DNA of 64,000 nucleotides from positions 1 to 64,000 of the forward strand of contig NZ_JABSOE010000018.1 of NCBI RefSeq assembly GCF_013618865.1. Direction: 5' to 3'. Position numbers and translations under genes: made by a program. The DNA is from Phocaeicola faecicola (GTDB taxonomy: Bacteria; Bacteroidota; Bacteroidia; Bacteroidales; Bacteroidaceae). The stretch's first letter is position 1; each line of letters begins with the position of its first letter. This document shows positions 7,949 through 17,901 of this stretch, piece by piece. Under the pieces are notes generated by a model. The model was not told the DNA's origin and did no database searches. It saw only the letters and a program-made list of their open reading frames with translations.

Positions 7949-9325
7949 ATGAAAAAGCAGATCTTTTTGGCCGCTTTGGTGATTGTCGCTGGCGGTGCAG
8001 TAACTTATCGTTTGGTGAATCAGCCGCCTTCGGCGGATTTGCCGGCCGACAAACAGATGTTGGAATTGTTGACAAATTCGGGATGTATGGAATGTCACGT
8101 GGCAAATCCGAAACTTCCTTTTTATGCTTCTCTGCCTTTGGCGGGTGATTTGGTGAGAGAGGATATCCGTCTGGGATACCGTTCGTTCGATATTGCACCG
8201 ATGGTGGCTGCCATTGAGGCTGGAGGAAAGGTTTCGGAAGTGGATTTGGCAAAGGTGGAAAAGGTAATCCAGGACGGTACCATGCCTATGGCCAAGTATT
8301 ACCTGGTGCACTGGGGATCTTCGTTGATTGATTCGGAAAAGACTCTGGCGCTCGACTGGATCCGTAACACACGTGCACAGGCTTATCCGAACCGCCTGGC
8401 TGCTGCCGATTTTGCCAACGAGACGGTTCGTCCGGTGGAAGATTCAGTGGCAGTAGACATGCGTAAGGTGGTACTGGGTGACTTGCTGTTCCACGATGTA
8501 CGTCTGTCGGTCGACAATACGGTGTCTTGTGCAACCTGCCACGCGCTGAATACCGGTGGTGTCGACAACAAGCAGTTCTCGGAAGGTGTAGGCGGACAGA
8601 AAGGTGGAGTGAATGCGCCGACTGTCTTCAACGCACACTATAACTTTGTACAGTTCTGGGACGGACGTGCGGCTACCCTGGCTGCTCAGGCCGGAGGACC
8701 TCCTTTGAACCCGGTTGAAATGGCACATAAGTCGTTCGATGATATCTGTGCCCGCCTGAACGAGGATGAAGGTTTCAAAAAGGCCTTTACCGAGGTATAT
8801 CCCGACGGTATTACCGAGGCGAACATTACCGATGCCATCCAGGAGTTCGAACGTACGCTGCTGACTCCGAATTCACGTTTCGACAAGTACCTGAAAGGGG
8901 ATATGGCTGCACTTTCTGCTGAGGAAATTGCCGGATACGAATTGTTCAAGAAGTACAACTGTGCAACTTGTCACGTGGGTGAGAACCTGGGTGGACAGTC
9001 GTACGAACTGATGGGTATCAAGGCGGATTATTTTGCCGACCGGAATACGGAAATCACTTTCGAAGACCACGGACGCAACAAGGAGACGAAGACGGAACGC
9101 GATATGCACCGCTTCAAGGTGCCCGGACTCCGCAACATCGCACTGACGGCTCCTTATTTCCACGACGGTACCAAGCAGACTTTGGAAGAAGCCGTGCGTG
9201 ACATGGCCAAGTACGAGGTGGGCGTGAACCTGAGCGAAGAGGAAACGGCTCGTCTGGTAGCCTTCCTGCACACACTGACCGGTGAGTATAAAGGAAAGTT
9301 GCTGACGAATGACAACCTGAAATAA
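7949..9325 (+). CDS. Three-haem di-haem-type cytochrome c peroxidase (CcpA/MauG family)
   Basis: A 458-residue exported c-type cytochrome that reduces hydrogen peroxide in the periplasm with electrons from the quinol pool. The N terminus is a signal peptide or anchor (about 1-20). Three CxxCH haem sites are visible: C46-M-E-C49-H50, C194-A-T-C197-H198 and C338-A-T-C341-H342. The last two belong to the classic CCP di-haem fold. The first sits in an extra N-terminal domain, as in quinol-linked three-haem peroxidases. A Met-rich axial-ligand region (RDMHRFKVPGLRNI) follows. Third gene of the operon after the maturation pair, which probably serves it. Confidence 0.93.
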   Translation: MKKQIFLAALVIVAGGAVTYRLVNQPPSADLPADKQMLELLTNSGCMECHVANPKLPFYASLPLAGDLVREDIRLGYRSFDIAPMVAAIEAGGKVSEVDLAKVEKVIQDGTMPMAKYYLVHWGSSLIDSEKTLALDWIRNTRAQAYPNRLAAADFANETVRPVEDSVAVDMRKVVLGDLLFHDVRLSVDNTVSCATCHALNTGGVDNKQFSEGVGGQKGGVNAPTVFNAHYNFVQFWDGRAATLAAQAGGPPLNPVEMAHKSFDDICARLNEDEGFKKAFTEVYPDGITEANITDAIQEFERTLLTPNSRFDKYLKGDMAALSAEEIAGYELFKKYNCATCHVGENLGGQSYELMGIKADYFADRNTEITFEDHGRNKETKTERDMHRFKVPGLRNIALTAPYFHDGTKQTLEEAVRDMAKYEVGVNLSEEETARLVAFLHTLTGEYKGKLLTNDNLK

Positions 9326-9354
9326 TTTTTTGTTGCAATAGTTTTAAAATAGGA

Positions 9355-9405
9355 AATCCCGGACTTGCTGACTGCAAAATCAGTAATGTCCGGGATTGTT
9401 TTTTT
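9355..9405 (+). terminator. Terminator after the peroxidase gene
   Basis: AATCCCGGAC (9355-9364) pairs with GTCCGGGATT (9388-9397), with a smaller internal CTGA/TCAG stem, followed by G and seven T residues. It ends the resB-ccsA-peroxidase operon. Confidence 0.85.
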
Positions 9406-9454
9406 GTGGTCTGTCCTTCCGGCGGGAAGGTGACAGACCGTTTTCTTCCGTTGG

Positions 9455-11593
9455 TTATTTGCTCAATCCTTTCATGGTCAGCTGGATGCGCTTCCGTTCG
9501 TGGTCGATGCTCAGTACTTTTACGCGTACGTGCTGATGGATGCTTACTACGCTGGTCGGGTCACTGACAAACTTGTCTGCCAGTTGTGAGATGTGCACCA
9601 GACCGTTTTCCTTGATGCCGATATCGACAAAGCAGCCGAAATTGGTGATGTTGGTCACGATACCCGGCAGTTCCATACCTTCCTGCAGGTCGTCGAGCGT
9701 ACGTACGTGCTGGTCGAACTGAAAGACCTCAATCTGCTGGCGCGGGTCGCGTCCCGGTTTGTCGAGTTCCTGCAGGATATCGGTCAGTGTAGGCAGTCCG
9801 ACCGTATCGCTGACGTAATCTTCTATCCGTATCCGGCTGCGCAATTCCTTGTCGGCTATCAGGTCTTTCACCTTACACTTCAGGTCTTTGGCCATCCGTT
9901 CCACAATGGCATAACTTTCCGGATGCACGGCCGAATTGTCCAGCGGGTTTTCGGCTCCCGGTATGCGGAGGAAACCCGCACATTGTTCAAAGGCCTTCGC
10001 TCCCATGCGGGGTACCTTCAGCAGTTCCTTGCGGGAGTGGAAGGCTCCGTTTTCCGTACGGTAATCCACGATGTTCTGTGCCAGGGTAGGGCCCAGGCCG
10101 GACACATAGGTCAGCAGGTGCTTGCTCGCAGTGTTTACGTTGACACCTACCAGATTTACGCAACTTTCTACGGTCTGGTCGAGCGATGCCTTCAGCTTGC
10201 TCTGGTCGACATCGTGCTGATATTGTCCCACTCCGATGGATTTCGCATCAATTTTGACCAGTTCGGCCAGCGGGTCCATCAGTCTTCGTCCGATGGATAC
10301 GGCTCCTCTGACGGTTACGTCGTAGTCGGGAAATTCTTCACGGGCGGTTTTGGAGGCCGAGTAGATGGAGGCCCCGTCTTCGCTGACCACGAATACCTGG
10401 ATTTCCCTGTCGTAACGTTGTGCGGTTACAAACTGTTCCGTTTCCCGGCTGGCTGTTCCGTTACCGATGGCTATGGCTTCAATCTTGTACTGTTCCACCA
10501 GCTTGACCAGCTTGCGGGCGGCCAGTGCGGTTTCCGATTTGGGGGGATGCGGATAAATGGCTTCGTTGTGCAGCAATGCTCCCTGTGCATCCAGGCAGAC
10601 CACCTTGCATCCGGTGCGGAATCCCGGGTCGATTCCCATGACACGCTTCTGTCCCAGAGGAGCTGCCAGCAGGAGCTGACGGAGGTTTTCGGCAAAGACA
10701 CGGATGGCTTCTTCATCGGCCTTTTCCTTGCTCAATGCGGCAAACTCCGTTTCGATGGCAGGCTTGAGCAGTCGTTTGTAGGCGTCGCATACGGCCTCTT
10801 CCACCTGTGCCGCACAGTCCCCGGTACCGCGTACATACTGGCGTTTCAGGCGGTCGGTGCATTCCTCTTCATCGGCAGGGGTGATGCCGACCTTCAGGAT
10901 GCCGTCGGCCTCACCGCGGCGCAGTGCCAGCAAGCGGTGAGAGGTACAGCGCTTCAGCGGTTCGCTGAAATCGAAGTAATCCCGGTATTTCAGTGCCGCT
11001 TCTTCTTTTTCCTTTCCCTTCACCACCTTGGCCGAGATCACTGCCTGACGTGAAAACTGGTTGCGCATCAGGTTGCGTGCGCGTTCGTCCTCATTCACCT
11101 GTTCGGCGATGATGTCTCTGGCTCCTTTCAGGGCTTCCTCTTCGTCTTTCACTTCGCCTTTGACAAAGCTCCGGACCTTGGCCGGGAGGTTCTGTTCGCG
11201 CTGCATCATCAGCAGTACGGCCAACGGTTCCAGACCTTTCTGTCGGGCTGCTTCCGCGCGTGTCTTGCGCTTGGGCTTGAACGGCAGGTAGATGTCTTCC
11301 AGAGCCGTGCTGTCCCAGCATTCGGCAATGCGCCGGCGAAGTTCATCCGTCAGTTTTCCCTGTTCTTCGATGGTCGACAGAATGGTTTCTTTCCGCTTGG
11401 CCAGTTCGCAGAACTTCTCATAGCGGGTATTGATCTCGCCAATCTGCACCTCATCCAGTCCGCCGGTAGCCTCTTTACGGTAGCGGCTGATGAACGGGAT
11501 GGTAGCTCCTCCCTGAAGCAGTTTCAAGGTATTCTCAACACGATGTGCCGGCAGTTTCAGGGCAGCGGCAATCATCGGAATAAATTCTTCCAT
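9455..11593 (-). CDS. tex: Tex-family RNA-binding transcription accessory protein
   Basis: A 712-residue cytosolic protein. Domains in order: helical Tex N-terminal region (about 1-200), YqgF/RNase-H-like domain (GIDPGFRTGCKVV, about 323), a double helix-hairpin-helix module (VSGLGPTLAQNIVDYR and VPRMGAKAFEQCAG, about 495-560) and a C-terminal S1 domain (PGIVTNITNFGCFVDIGIKE, about 638-708). Length and architecture match full-length Tex (Spt6-related), which binds nucleic acid and influences transcription and stress tolerance. It is a single gene. A -7-like box (minus TATCTTTG, plus 11751-11758) lies about 160 bases upstream, implying a long leader. Confidence 0.95.
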   Translation of the reverse strand: MEEFIPMIAAALKLPAHRVENTLKLLQGGATIPFISRYRKEATGGLDEVQIGEINTRYEKFCELAKRKETILSTIEEQGKLTDELRRRIAECWDSTALEDIYLPFKPKRKTRAEAARQKGLEPLAVLLMMQREQNLPAKVRSFVKGEVKDEEEALKGARDIIAEQVNEDERARNLMRNQFSRQAVISAKVVKGKEKEEAALKYRDYFDFSEPLKRCTSHRLLALRRGEADGILKVGITPADEEECTDRLKRQYVRGTGDCAAQVEEAVCDAYKRLLKPAIETEFAALSKEKADEEAIRVFAENLRQLLLAAPLGQKRVMGIDPGFRTGCKVVCLDAQGALLHNEAIYPHPPKSETALAARKLVKLVEQYKIEAIAIGNGTASRETEQFVTAQRYDREIQVFVVSEDGASIYSASKTAREEFPDYDVTVRGAVSIGRRLMDPLAELVKIDAKSIGVGQYQHDVDQSKLKASLDQTVESCVNLVGVNVNTASKHLLTYVSGLGPTLAQNIVDYRTENGAFHSRKELLKVPRMGAKAFEQCAGFLRIPGAENPLDNSAVHPESYAIVERMAKDLKCKVKDLIADKELRSRIRIEDYVSDTVGLPTLTDILQELDKPGRDPRQQIEVFQFDQHVRTLDDLQEGMELPGIVTNITNFGCFVDIGIKENGLVHISQLADKFVSDPTSVVSIHQHVRVKVLSIDHERKRIQLTMKGLSK

Positions 11594-11827
11594 ACTGAAA
11601 TCTGAATAATTGATTTTTTAATGAATATAAATTTGACAATCTGTTGTTTACTGTGCTTTCTCCGGCAGACAGGGCAGTTTCCTTCCGGAATTCCGGTAGC
11701 CTTTCCTGCGGTTTTCCGTGCCTTTGTCCGTGCGGGGAGAATCAAAAGTTCAAAGATAGCATAATTTTTGATATGCGACGGTCGGGGAAGGGGCAAAATC
11801 CGGTTTTTATTATTTCGCTTTTTTGTG

Positions 11828-11835
11828 TATCTTTG
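11828..11835 (+). promoter_or_regulatory. -7 promoter box of the peptidyl-dipeptidase gene
   Basis: TATCTTTG matches TAnnTTTG; the -33 position holds only TTTT. The start codon lies about 40 bases downstream. Confidence 0.5.
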
Positions 11836-11875
11836 CCCCTTGGGTTTATAATTTAGTCAAACATTTTATTTTTCT

Positions 11876-13984
11876 ATGAACAAAACTTGGTTAATCGCCG
11901 GACTGTCACTGGCTCTCTGTGCCTGTGGCGGTTCACAGAAGAAAGAGGTACAGGAAAACCCTTTCTTTACGACGTACACCACTCCGTTTGGAGTGCCTCC
12001 TTTTGAAGACATTCAGCTGGAACATTACAAGGAAGCCTTTCTGAAGGGAATGGAAGAACAGAAAAAGGAAGTGGAAGCCATTATCAATCAGCGCTCCATG
12101 CCCGATTTCGACAATACCATTGCCGCACTTGACGAAAGCGGAAGTCTGCTGAATAAGGTCAGCTATGTATTCTTCGGACAGAACAGTGCCAATACTTCCG
12201 ACGAGATGCAGGCACTGAGCCGTGAGATGTCTCCGCTGCTTTCTCAGCACAGCGATGACATCAACTTGAATCCGCGTTTGTTCGAACGTGTAAAGCAGGT
12301 TTACGAACGCAGGGCAGAACTGGGCCTGAACAAGGAACAGGAGAAGTTGCTGGAAGAGACTTACAAGGGTTTTGTCAGAGGCGGTGCGAACCTGGATGCG
12401 GAGAAGCAGGCCCGCCTGCGTGCACTGAACAGCGAGATTTCGATGCTGCAGCTGACTTTCGGCCAGAACATGCTGAAGGAAACCAATGATTTCCAACTGG
12501 TGGTTTCCGACTCTAAAGATTTGTCGGGTCTGCCTCAGGCATTGATCGACAATGCGGCAGCGGCTGCCAAGGAAGCCGGAAAAGAAGGAAAGTGGGTATT
12601 TACCCTGCACAATCCGAGCGTGATGCCGTTCCTGCAGTATGCCGACAACCGGGCGTTGCGTGAACAGATTTTCAAGGCTTATATCAACCGCGGCAACAAC
12701 GGCAATGCGTCTGACAATAAGGAAGTGGTGCGCAAGCTGGTTCAGAAGCGTCTGGAAAAGGCACAGCTGATGGGCTATAAGGACTATGCTTCGTTCGTGC
12801 TCGAAGACCGTATGGCGCATAATTCGGACAATGTATACCGCCTCTTGAACGAGGTATGGACTCCGGCGCTGAAGAAGGCTAAGGAAGAATTGAAGGACAT
12901 TCAGGCAGAGATTGCCAAGAGTGGGGAAAGCTTCGAGGCTGAAGGCTGGGACTGGAGATATTATTTTGAAAAAGCCAAAAAGGCGAAGTTCAACCTCGAT
13001 GAGAATCAGGTGCGTCCGTACCTGCAGCTGGATCAGGTGCGCGAAGGAGCTTTCTATGTAGCCAACAAACTGTATGGCATTACCTTTACCAAACTGCAGA
13101 ATATGCCGTTGCCGCATCCGGATGCAGAAGCGTTCGAGTGCAAGGATAAGGACGGAACTTCTCTGGGTGTGCTTTATATGGACTATTTCCCGCGTGCAAG
13201 CAAGCGTGGCGGAGCCTGGTGTGGACAGTACCGTCCGCAGACTTATGCGGAAGGCAAGCGCCTGGGTCCGGTGGTTACCATCGTATGCAACTTTACGCAG
13301 CCGGTGGAAGGCCAGCCGGCTTTGCTGAGCCCGGATGAGGCTACCACATTGTTCCATGAGTTTGGTCACGGACTGCATAATCTCTTCCGCGACGTACATT
13401 ACCTGGGTGTAGCCGGTGTACCCCGTGATTTCGTGGAGTTGCCTTCACAGATTATGGAGCACTGGGTGTTCGAACCTGAAGTGCTGAAGGTATATGCCAA
13501 GCATTATCAGACGGGTGAGGTGATTCCTGCCGAACTGATCGAAAAACTGGATAAGAGCGGCAAGTACGGACAGGGATTTGCTACGGTGGAATACCTGGCA
13601 GCTTCTTTCCTCGATATGGATTATCATGTGCTGACTCAGGTGCCCGACGACCTGGATGTGATGAAGTTTGAACAGGAAACGCTGGCTAAGCGCGGATTGC
13701 TGAAGCAGATTCCGGCACGTTACCGTACGACTTACTTCAACCATACGATGGGTGGAGGGTATACGGCCGGTTATTACAGCTACATGTGGGCTGAGGTGCT
13801 CGACGCGGATGCGTTTGCGGCATTCAAGGAATCGGGAGACCTGTTCAATCAGGACCTGGCTACGAAGTTCCGTACTTATGTACTGACTCCGGGAGGCATT
13901 GACGATGCCATGGATATGTACAAGAACTTCAGAGGAAAAGAGCCTGGAACAGAGGCACTGATCAAGAACAGAGGTTTGAATTAA
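11876..13984 (+). CDS. dcp: Peptidyl-dipeptidase Dcp, M3 family, lipoprotein form
   Basis: A 702-residue zinc peptidase that removes dipeptides from the C termini of peptides. The N terminus is a lipoprotein-type signal peptide ending at LALCACGGS (Cys about 17), so the enzyme is exported and probably lipid-anchored in the periplasm or outer membrane. The catalytic zinc motif HEFGH is at 494-498, followed by the downstream third ligand region typical of M3A enzymes (about 520-530, ELPSQIMEHW). The rest of the chain is the helical M3 fold, and length matches Dcp. It is a single gene bounded by a shared terminator with the convergent chaN-like gene. Confidence 0.95.
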   Translation: MNKTWLIAGLSLALCACGGSQKKEVQENPFFTTYTTPFGVPPFEDIQLEHYKEAFLKGMEEQKKEVEAIINQRSMPDFDNTIAALDESGSLLNKVSYVFFGQNSANTSDEMQALSREMSPLLSQHSDDINLNPRLFERVKQVYERRAELGLNKEQEKLLEETYKGFVRGGANLDAEKQARLRALNSEISMLQLTFGQNMLKETNDFQLVVSDSKDLSGLPQALIDNAAAAAKEAGKEGKWVFTLHNPSVMPFLQYADNRALREQIFKAYINRGNNGNASDNKEVVRKLVQKRLEKAQLMGYKDYASFVLEDRMAHNSDNVYRLLNEVWTPALKKAKEELKDIQAEIAKSGESFEAEGWDWRYYFEKAKKAKFNLDENQVRPYLQLDQVREGAFYVANKLYGITFTKLQNMPLPHPDAEAFECKDKDGTSLGVLYMDYFPRASKRGGAWCGQYRPQTYAEGKRLGPVVTIVCNFTQPVEGQPALLSPDEATTLFHEFGHGLHNLFRDVHYLGVAGVPRDFVELPSQIMEHWVFEPEVLKVYAKHYQTGEVIPAELIEKLDKSGKYGQGFATVEYLAASFLDMDYHVLTQVPDDLDVMKFEQETLAKRGLLKQIPARYRTTYFNHTMGGGYTAGYYSYMWAEVLDADAFAAFKESGDLFNQDLATKFRTYVLTPGGIDDAMDMYKNFRGKEPGTEALIKNRGLN

Positions 13985-14036
13985 GACGTGAATACGTACC
14001 GGAGGATTTTTGCTCCGGTTTGCATAAAGAAAAGCG

Positions 14037-14071
14037 AAGGGGCAGCTGGTCGGATATCAGCTGCCCCTTTT
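14037..14071. terminator. Bidirectional terminator between dcp and the haem operon end
   Basis: A perfect 12-base stem, AAGGGGCAGCTG (14037-14048) with CAGCTGCCCCTT (14058-14069), has a 9-base loop and T runs on both sides (TTTT on plus, a T-rich tail on minus). A weaker stem at 13998-14019 precedes it on the dcp side. Confidence 0.85.
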
Positions 14072-14127
14072 CATTGATCCTGCCTGATTTGATTTATCTG
14101 TCTGCCGGGGAATGCCGGCACGGAGAA

Positions 14128-15030
14128 TCAGTAGCTCGTGCTCATGTCTTCGGGAACACAGATGTAATAATCCGCTCTTCCCAGATGTTCCTCCTCCAGC
14201 TGACTGATGTCTTCCTGCCGTACCGCACAGACCGTTTTCAGTGTAGTCCCCGGACGGTATTCCAGCAAATAGGGAATGATGCCGCCCCGACGGTCGGAAT
14301 GAAAATTACCGTTGAAATGCAGGAACTTATGCCGAAGGTTACGGGCAATGAACCATGCCATGGTCGCATCCTTTACCGCCTGTGCCTGTGCCAGAAACTC
14401 CGGCTGTGCTCCTCCTTTTCCCAGGGCATGCATCATGCCGAACATTCCCTCCTGTTCCGGTTGTGCTTCAAACCGGAGAGGCAGTGGAGGAAGGTAGCGC
14501 CGGGCTTCCTCCGAGAGCGAGTCCAGGTATGCCAGGCCCTTTTCCTTGACCACATTCGCATAGCGGCGCGGCACATTCGTCGCCACGAACGGAATGCGGT
14601 GCTCCTTGGCAAAAAACACAAAGGGATAATAGTCGGTGCTGTAGTTGGGCCACAGCCTGGCTTCCTCCTCAAAGCGTTCGTACGAAATGGTACGGTGCAT
14701 GTATTCGTCCATGATCAGCTGGTTGTCGGCTTCGAACATTTCCGCTCCCAGGGTCAGTGAATCGCCGTGCAGGGCATACAGCGAGCGTGTAATCTCCAGT
14801 TCCAGCCAGTGCGTAATGGCACAGTTGTGTATCTCGCCGATGAAGACCACCTCCGGTGCGGCCAGTCCTTCAATCAGTTCGTCGTATCCGATTTCCTTTC
14901 CCTGCGCATCAAACAGGGTATAGGCTTTCTTGTAACCGCTTTGGGCGCTCAGGCTGCATGCCGTGGCACACAGCAGTCCCAATATCATACTTATCTTTTT
15001 CGCAAATAAGGTCATAAACTGTTTTCTCAT
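14128..15030 (-). CDS. ChaN-like iron/haem-associated exported protein
   Basis: A 300-residue protein of the ChaN (DUF399) family, whose Campylobacter member binds haem as a dimer. A signal peptide ends near LSAQS (about 30). The family core follows: VVFIGEIHNCAITHWLELEI (about 72-91, with the conserved GE-x-H), GAEMFE (about 107), the FVATNVPRRYANVV block and HFNGNFHSDRRGGIIPYL near the C terminus (about 250-267). It lies only 3 bases downstream of the M16 peptidase gene and is the last gene of the haem region. A role in periplasmic haem or iron handling is inferred from family and neighbours. No lipobox is convincing, so it is probably soluble. Confidence 0.85.
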   Translation of the reverse strand: MRKQFMTLFAKKISMILGLLCATACSLSAQSGYKKAYTLFDAQGKEIGYDELIEGLAAPEVVFIGEIHNCAITHWLELEITRSLYALHGDSLTLGAEMFEADNQLIMDEYMHRTISYERFEEEARLWPNYSTDYYPFVFFAKEHRIPFVATNVPRRYANVVKEKGLAYLDSLSEEARRYLPPLPLRFEAQPEQEGMFGMMHALGKGGAQPEFLAQAQAVKDATMAWFIARNLRHKFLHFNGNFHSDRRGGIIPYLLEYRPGTTLKTVCAVRQEDISQLEEEHLGRADYYICVPEDMSTSY

Positions 15031-15033
15031 AAG

Positions 15034-17901
15034 TCACTTAATTGATGAGTTATACTTCAAATGCTTTCCCTGATAGAGCAGGATGTAGCGCTTTGGGTTC
15101 AGGTATTTCCTGAATGCCTGCTGCATCCGTTCGGGAGTAATCCTGTGCAGGCAGTCCGCATATTGCTCGAAATCGTCCAGCGACTCCCCGTTCTTCAACT
15201 GGTTGACCAGGGTGTTTCTCCATTCCGAAGGGGCATCGTCACTGAGGACCTGCCGCTTCGTCACCAGAAACGAACGTTTCATGTGTTCCAGTTCCTCCCG
15301 GCCGATGGGGTGACGCTGGAGGTCGGAAACGATTTGCAGCAACAGGGTTTCTGCCCGTTCTGTATTGGCCACCTCCACCGATGCCGACAGGTCGAAATAA
15401 TAGGTCTGCTGCGGGATTCCCTGATAGAACAGCGACACATACGGCGAATACACGATGTTCTCTTCCTCGCGCAATACCTGGAGCAGTCGTGCCTGCAGGA
15501 CATCTCTTACCAGTTTCAGGGTCAGCGTCTCGGTCAGCGAGGGAGTGTAGTTTCCTCCGAACACATATTCCAGCAAAGTCTGGGTCTCATTTTCGTTCGG
15601 GAAAGCCTCCACATAGGTTTTCTGTGGAAAATGGAAAGGGCGGTTATGATACTGCTGAGGCGGAACCGACACTTTCATCCGCCCGAACGTAGCCACCAGT
15701 TGCCGTTTCACAAGTTCCGGTTCGAAATTTCCCGAGATGACCAGCGTCATCCCTGCCGGACAGGTAAACAGCGAACGGTAATAAGCCGCCATTTCATCCA
15801 GATTCAGTTCCTCGATATCCTTCCGGGTGCGTGGCGGAATCTGCACGGTCTGGGCACTGCCCGTCAGCGAGTCCAGCCGCTGGCTTAACATCCGGTCGGA
15901 AGCCCTTTTCAGCATCTGTCCCAGTACGGTCTCTTTCCCGAATCCTTCCAGCTCTTCCTGACGGATTTCCTCAAAATCCCCGTACCGCAGTTCCGGAGCA
16001 TGCATCTTTTCAAACATCAGGTTGAACAGTTCCTGCGAACGTTCCGCCGGAGCCATGCCCATCAGCTCATGCCAGTGGTTGCCGATGGAAAGGTTCAGGG
16101 AGATTTCCTCCTGACTCATGTAGGCCGTAAGCGTATCATAGTCTACCGCCGCAATGCCTCCCATTTCCATGTATCCTGCCGCTCCTTCCAGCCGATGATA
16201 GTCCCTGGCCGGCAGATCGGCGGTACCACCCCTTGCAAAGGCCGTGAGATACAAGGTCTTCTGTGAGTCCGTGGTCGGACGCAGCAAAATCCTCATGCCG
16301 TTTTGCAGTCTGATTTCCTGCACCTTCATGTCGGGGTAGACCTTTTCTTCCAGTACCTCCTCCGGACGGAAAGGATGAGCCTTCGACAGGCACAGGGGAG
16401 TGTCCTGCTTCGGAACCTCACACTGGTCCAGTTGGAAGACAAAGGTTGATACAGGCAACCGCTTTCCGGCTTCCCAAGCCTCTTCCACCTCCTTTTCGGT
16501 CAGTTTCTCACAGCCTTTCCCATTGTTGCGGTAGGCCACCAGCAAATGCTGTTGCTGAAATCCGAGCCATTCGTCCAGCATCTCCTGCAGGGTCTCGCTG
16601 GTGGTCTGTGCCAGCAGTTCTTTCAGGCGCTCTCTTTCTCCGGCGGAATGGATGTACCGTTCGCCCGAGAGTACATAGTCGGTAAAATCCTCACACCATT
16701 GAGACGAGGTTTGTCCGTCAGAAACCTCCGGCAGACTTTCCAGCAGGCCGGCCAGTCCGTTTTCCATTTCGTTCGGACAAAATCCTTCTTCTGTCACATA
16801 ATGCAGTTCACCGCTCAGGCGGGTAAGCTGTTCCAGCAGGTCCGCTTTGTCCTTACCCGAAAGCGACAGTACAAAGTGGTTCTTGTCCGACAGGTACCAG
16901 TTGTCTGATACCGAAGCAGACATTTTTCTCAAGTCCAGCCGCTTGTTCAGCATCCTCACCAGCAGCCGTCCCTGTTCTTTCCGGCAGGTGCCGGTCAGGT
17001 CCTTTCCCACCACTCCCGGATGGGGAATGATCAGCTCCAGTTCGGAATTCCGGGGCAGACTGTCTCTGACTTCCTGTATCCGGATTCCCCCGTCGTAGGT
17101 CAGCGGATACGTACAATATCCCTTGACCGGGCGTGCTGGAAGGTCTCCGAAGAGTTTCCGGATGCTGCGTTCCGTCTGTGCAGGGTCTACACAGCCCACC
17201 ACTACCAGACTGGCCAGCTGGGGCGTATACCATTGGCGGTAGAAAGCCTTCAGTTTGTTCCGGTCGATGCGGCAGATGTCTTCGGCACTTCCGAGCGGCA
17301 TGCGCGAGGCAAAGCGGTTTTGTCCGATCTTGAGGGAATAGAAAGGGTCCCCAATGTCATATCCCCTCAGTTCTTCGAGAATCACTCCCCGTTCCTTCCG
17401 GGTACGTTCTTCCTCAAAACGGATGCCGCTCAGCCAGTCTTTTACAGCCAGCAGGGTACTGTCGGCGATTCTTGTGTCGGCTGGATTCATCGGAACGGTG
17501 AGCATGAAGACGGTACGGTCGTAGCCGGTCACCGCATTGATGTCCCGGCCGTATTTCATTCCCAGGCTTTCGAAATACTCAATCATGGAGCGGCCGGGGA
17601 AATGACGGGTACCGGCAAAGGCCATGTGCTCCAGAAAGTGGGCGGCACCCAACTGGTCGTCTGCCTCCTGTGCCGATCCGAGTCGCATGATGAGGCGGAA
17701 TTCGGCGGTATGGGCGGGACTCCCGTTGGGCAGTATCAGGTAATGCAGTCCGTTGGAGAGCCGGCCTTCGGTTGTGTTTGCCGGAAGTGAGATGCTGTCG
17801 GCGCCTATGAACGGGGCTGCCTGCACGAACTGTGCACAAAGGATGCCAATTCCTCCCAGTATACCAGGCAGACAGCGGCGGATATGGTTTGTTCGTTTCA
17901 T
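15034..17901 (-). CDS. M16-family zinc metallopeptidase (pitrilysin-like), exported
   Basis: A 955-residue periplasmic peptidase with two M16 repeats. A signal peptide covers about 1-28. The inverted zinc motif H88-F-L-E91-H92 is intact in the first half, with the distal Glu in RGVILEELRG (about 176). The second half (about 530-950) keeps the M16C fold (ITERMQQAFRKYLNP at the end) but lacks a zinc site, as usual. M16 enzymes cut short or partly unfolded polypeptides in a closed chamber. It is followed by the chaN-like gene after 3 bases. A 267-base gap separates it from the lipoprotein gene upstream, so a separate promoter is possible, although no clean one is seen. The context suggests digestion of an imported haem or iron protein. 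Confidence 0.93.
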   Translation of the reverse strand: MKRTNHIRRCLPGILGGIGILCAQFVQAAPFIGADSISLPANTTEGRLSNGLHYLILPNGSPAHTAEFRLIMRLGSAQEADDQLGAAHFLEHMAFAGTRHFPGRSMIEYFESLGMKYGRDINAVTGYDRTVFMLTVPMNPADTRIADSTLLAVKDWLSGIRFEEERTRKERGVILEELRGYDIGDPFYSLKIGQNRFASRMPLGSAEDICRIDRNKLKAFYRQWYTPQLASLVVVGCVDPAQTERSIRKLFGDLPARPVKGYCTYPLTYDGGIRIQEVRDSLPRNSELELIIPHPGVVGKDLTGTCRKEQGRLLVRMLNKRLDLRKMSASVSDNWYLSDKNHFVLSLSGKDKADLLEQLTRLSGELHYVTEEGFCPNEMENGLAGLLESLPEVSDGQTSSQWCEDFTDYVLSGERYIHSAGERERLKELLAQTTSETLQEMLDEWLGFQQQHLLVAYRNNGKGCEKLTEKEVEEAWEAGKRLPVSTFVFQLDQCEVPKQDTPLCLSKAHPFRPEEVLEEKVYPDMKVQEIRLQNGMRILLRPTTDSQKTLYLTAFARGGTADLPARDYHRLEGAAGYMEMGGIAAVDYDTLTAYMSQEEISLNLSIGNHWHELMGMAPAERSQELFNLMFEKMHAPELRYGDFEEIRQEELEGFGKETVLGQMLKRASDRMLSQRLDSLTGSAQTVQIPPRTRKDIEELNLDEMAAYYRSLFTCPAGMTLVISGNFEPELVKRQLVATFGRMKVSVPPQQYHNRPFHFPQKTYVEAFPNENETQTLLEYVFGGNYTPSLTETLTLKLVRDVLQARLLQVLREEENIVYSPYVSLFYQGIPQQTYYFDLSASVEVANTERAETLLLQIVSDLQRHPIGREELEHMKRSFLVTKRQVLSDDAPSEWRNTLVNQLKNGESLDDFEQYADCLHRITPERMQQAFRKYLNPKRYILLYQGKHLKYNSSIK

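Noticed and set aside
9408-9439. Second hairpin (GGTCTGTC with GACAGACC) between the peroxidase and tex as a terminator for tex
   Set aside because: On the minus strand it is followed by A residues, not T; on the plus strand it follows an already sufficient terminator. Its role is unclear.
11933-13399. A 488-codon open frame antisense to the peptidyl-dipeptidase gene (and similarly a 486-codon frame at 9593-11053 antisense to tex)
   Set aside because: Both lie entirely inside well-supported genes on the other strand and have no domain, promoter or start-site support.
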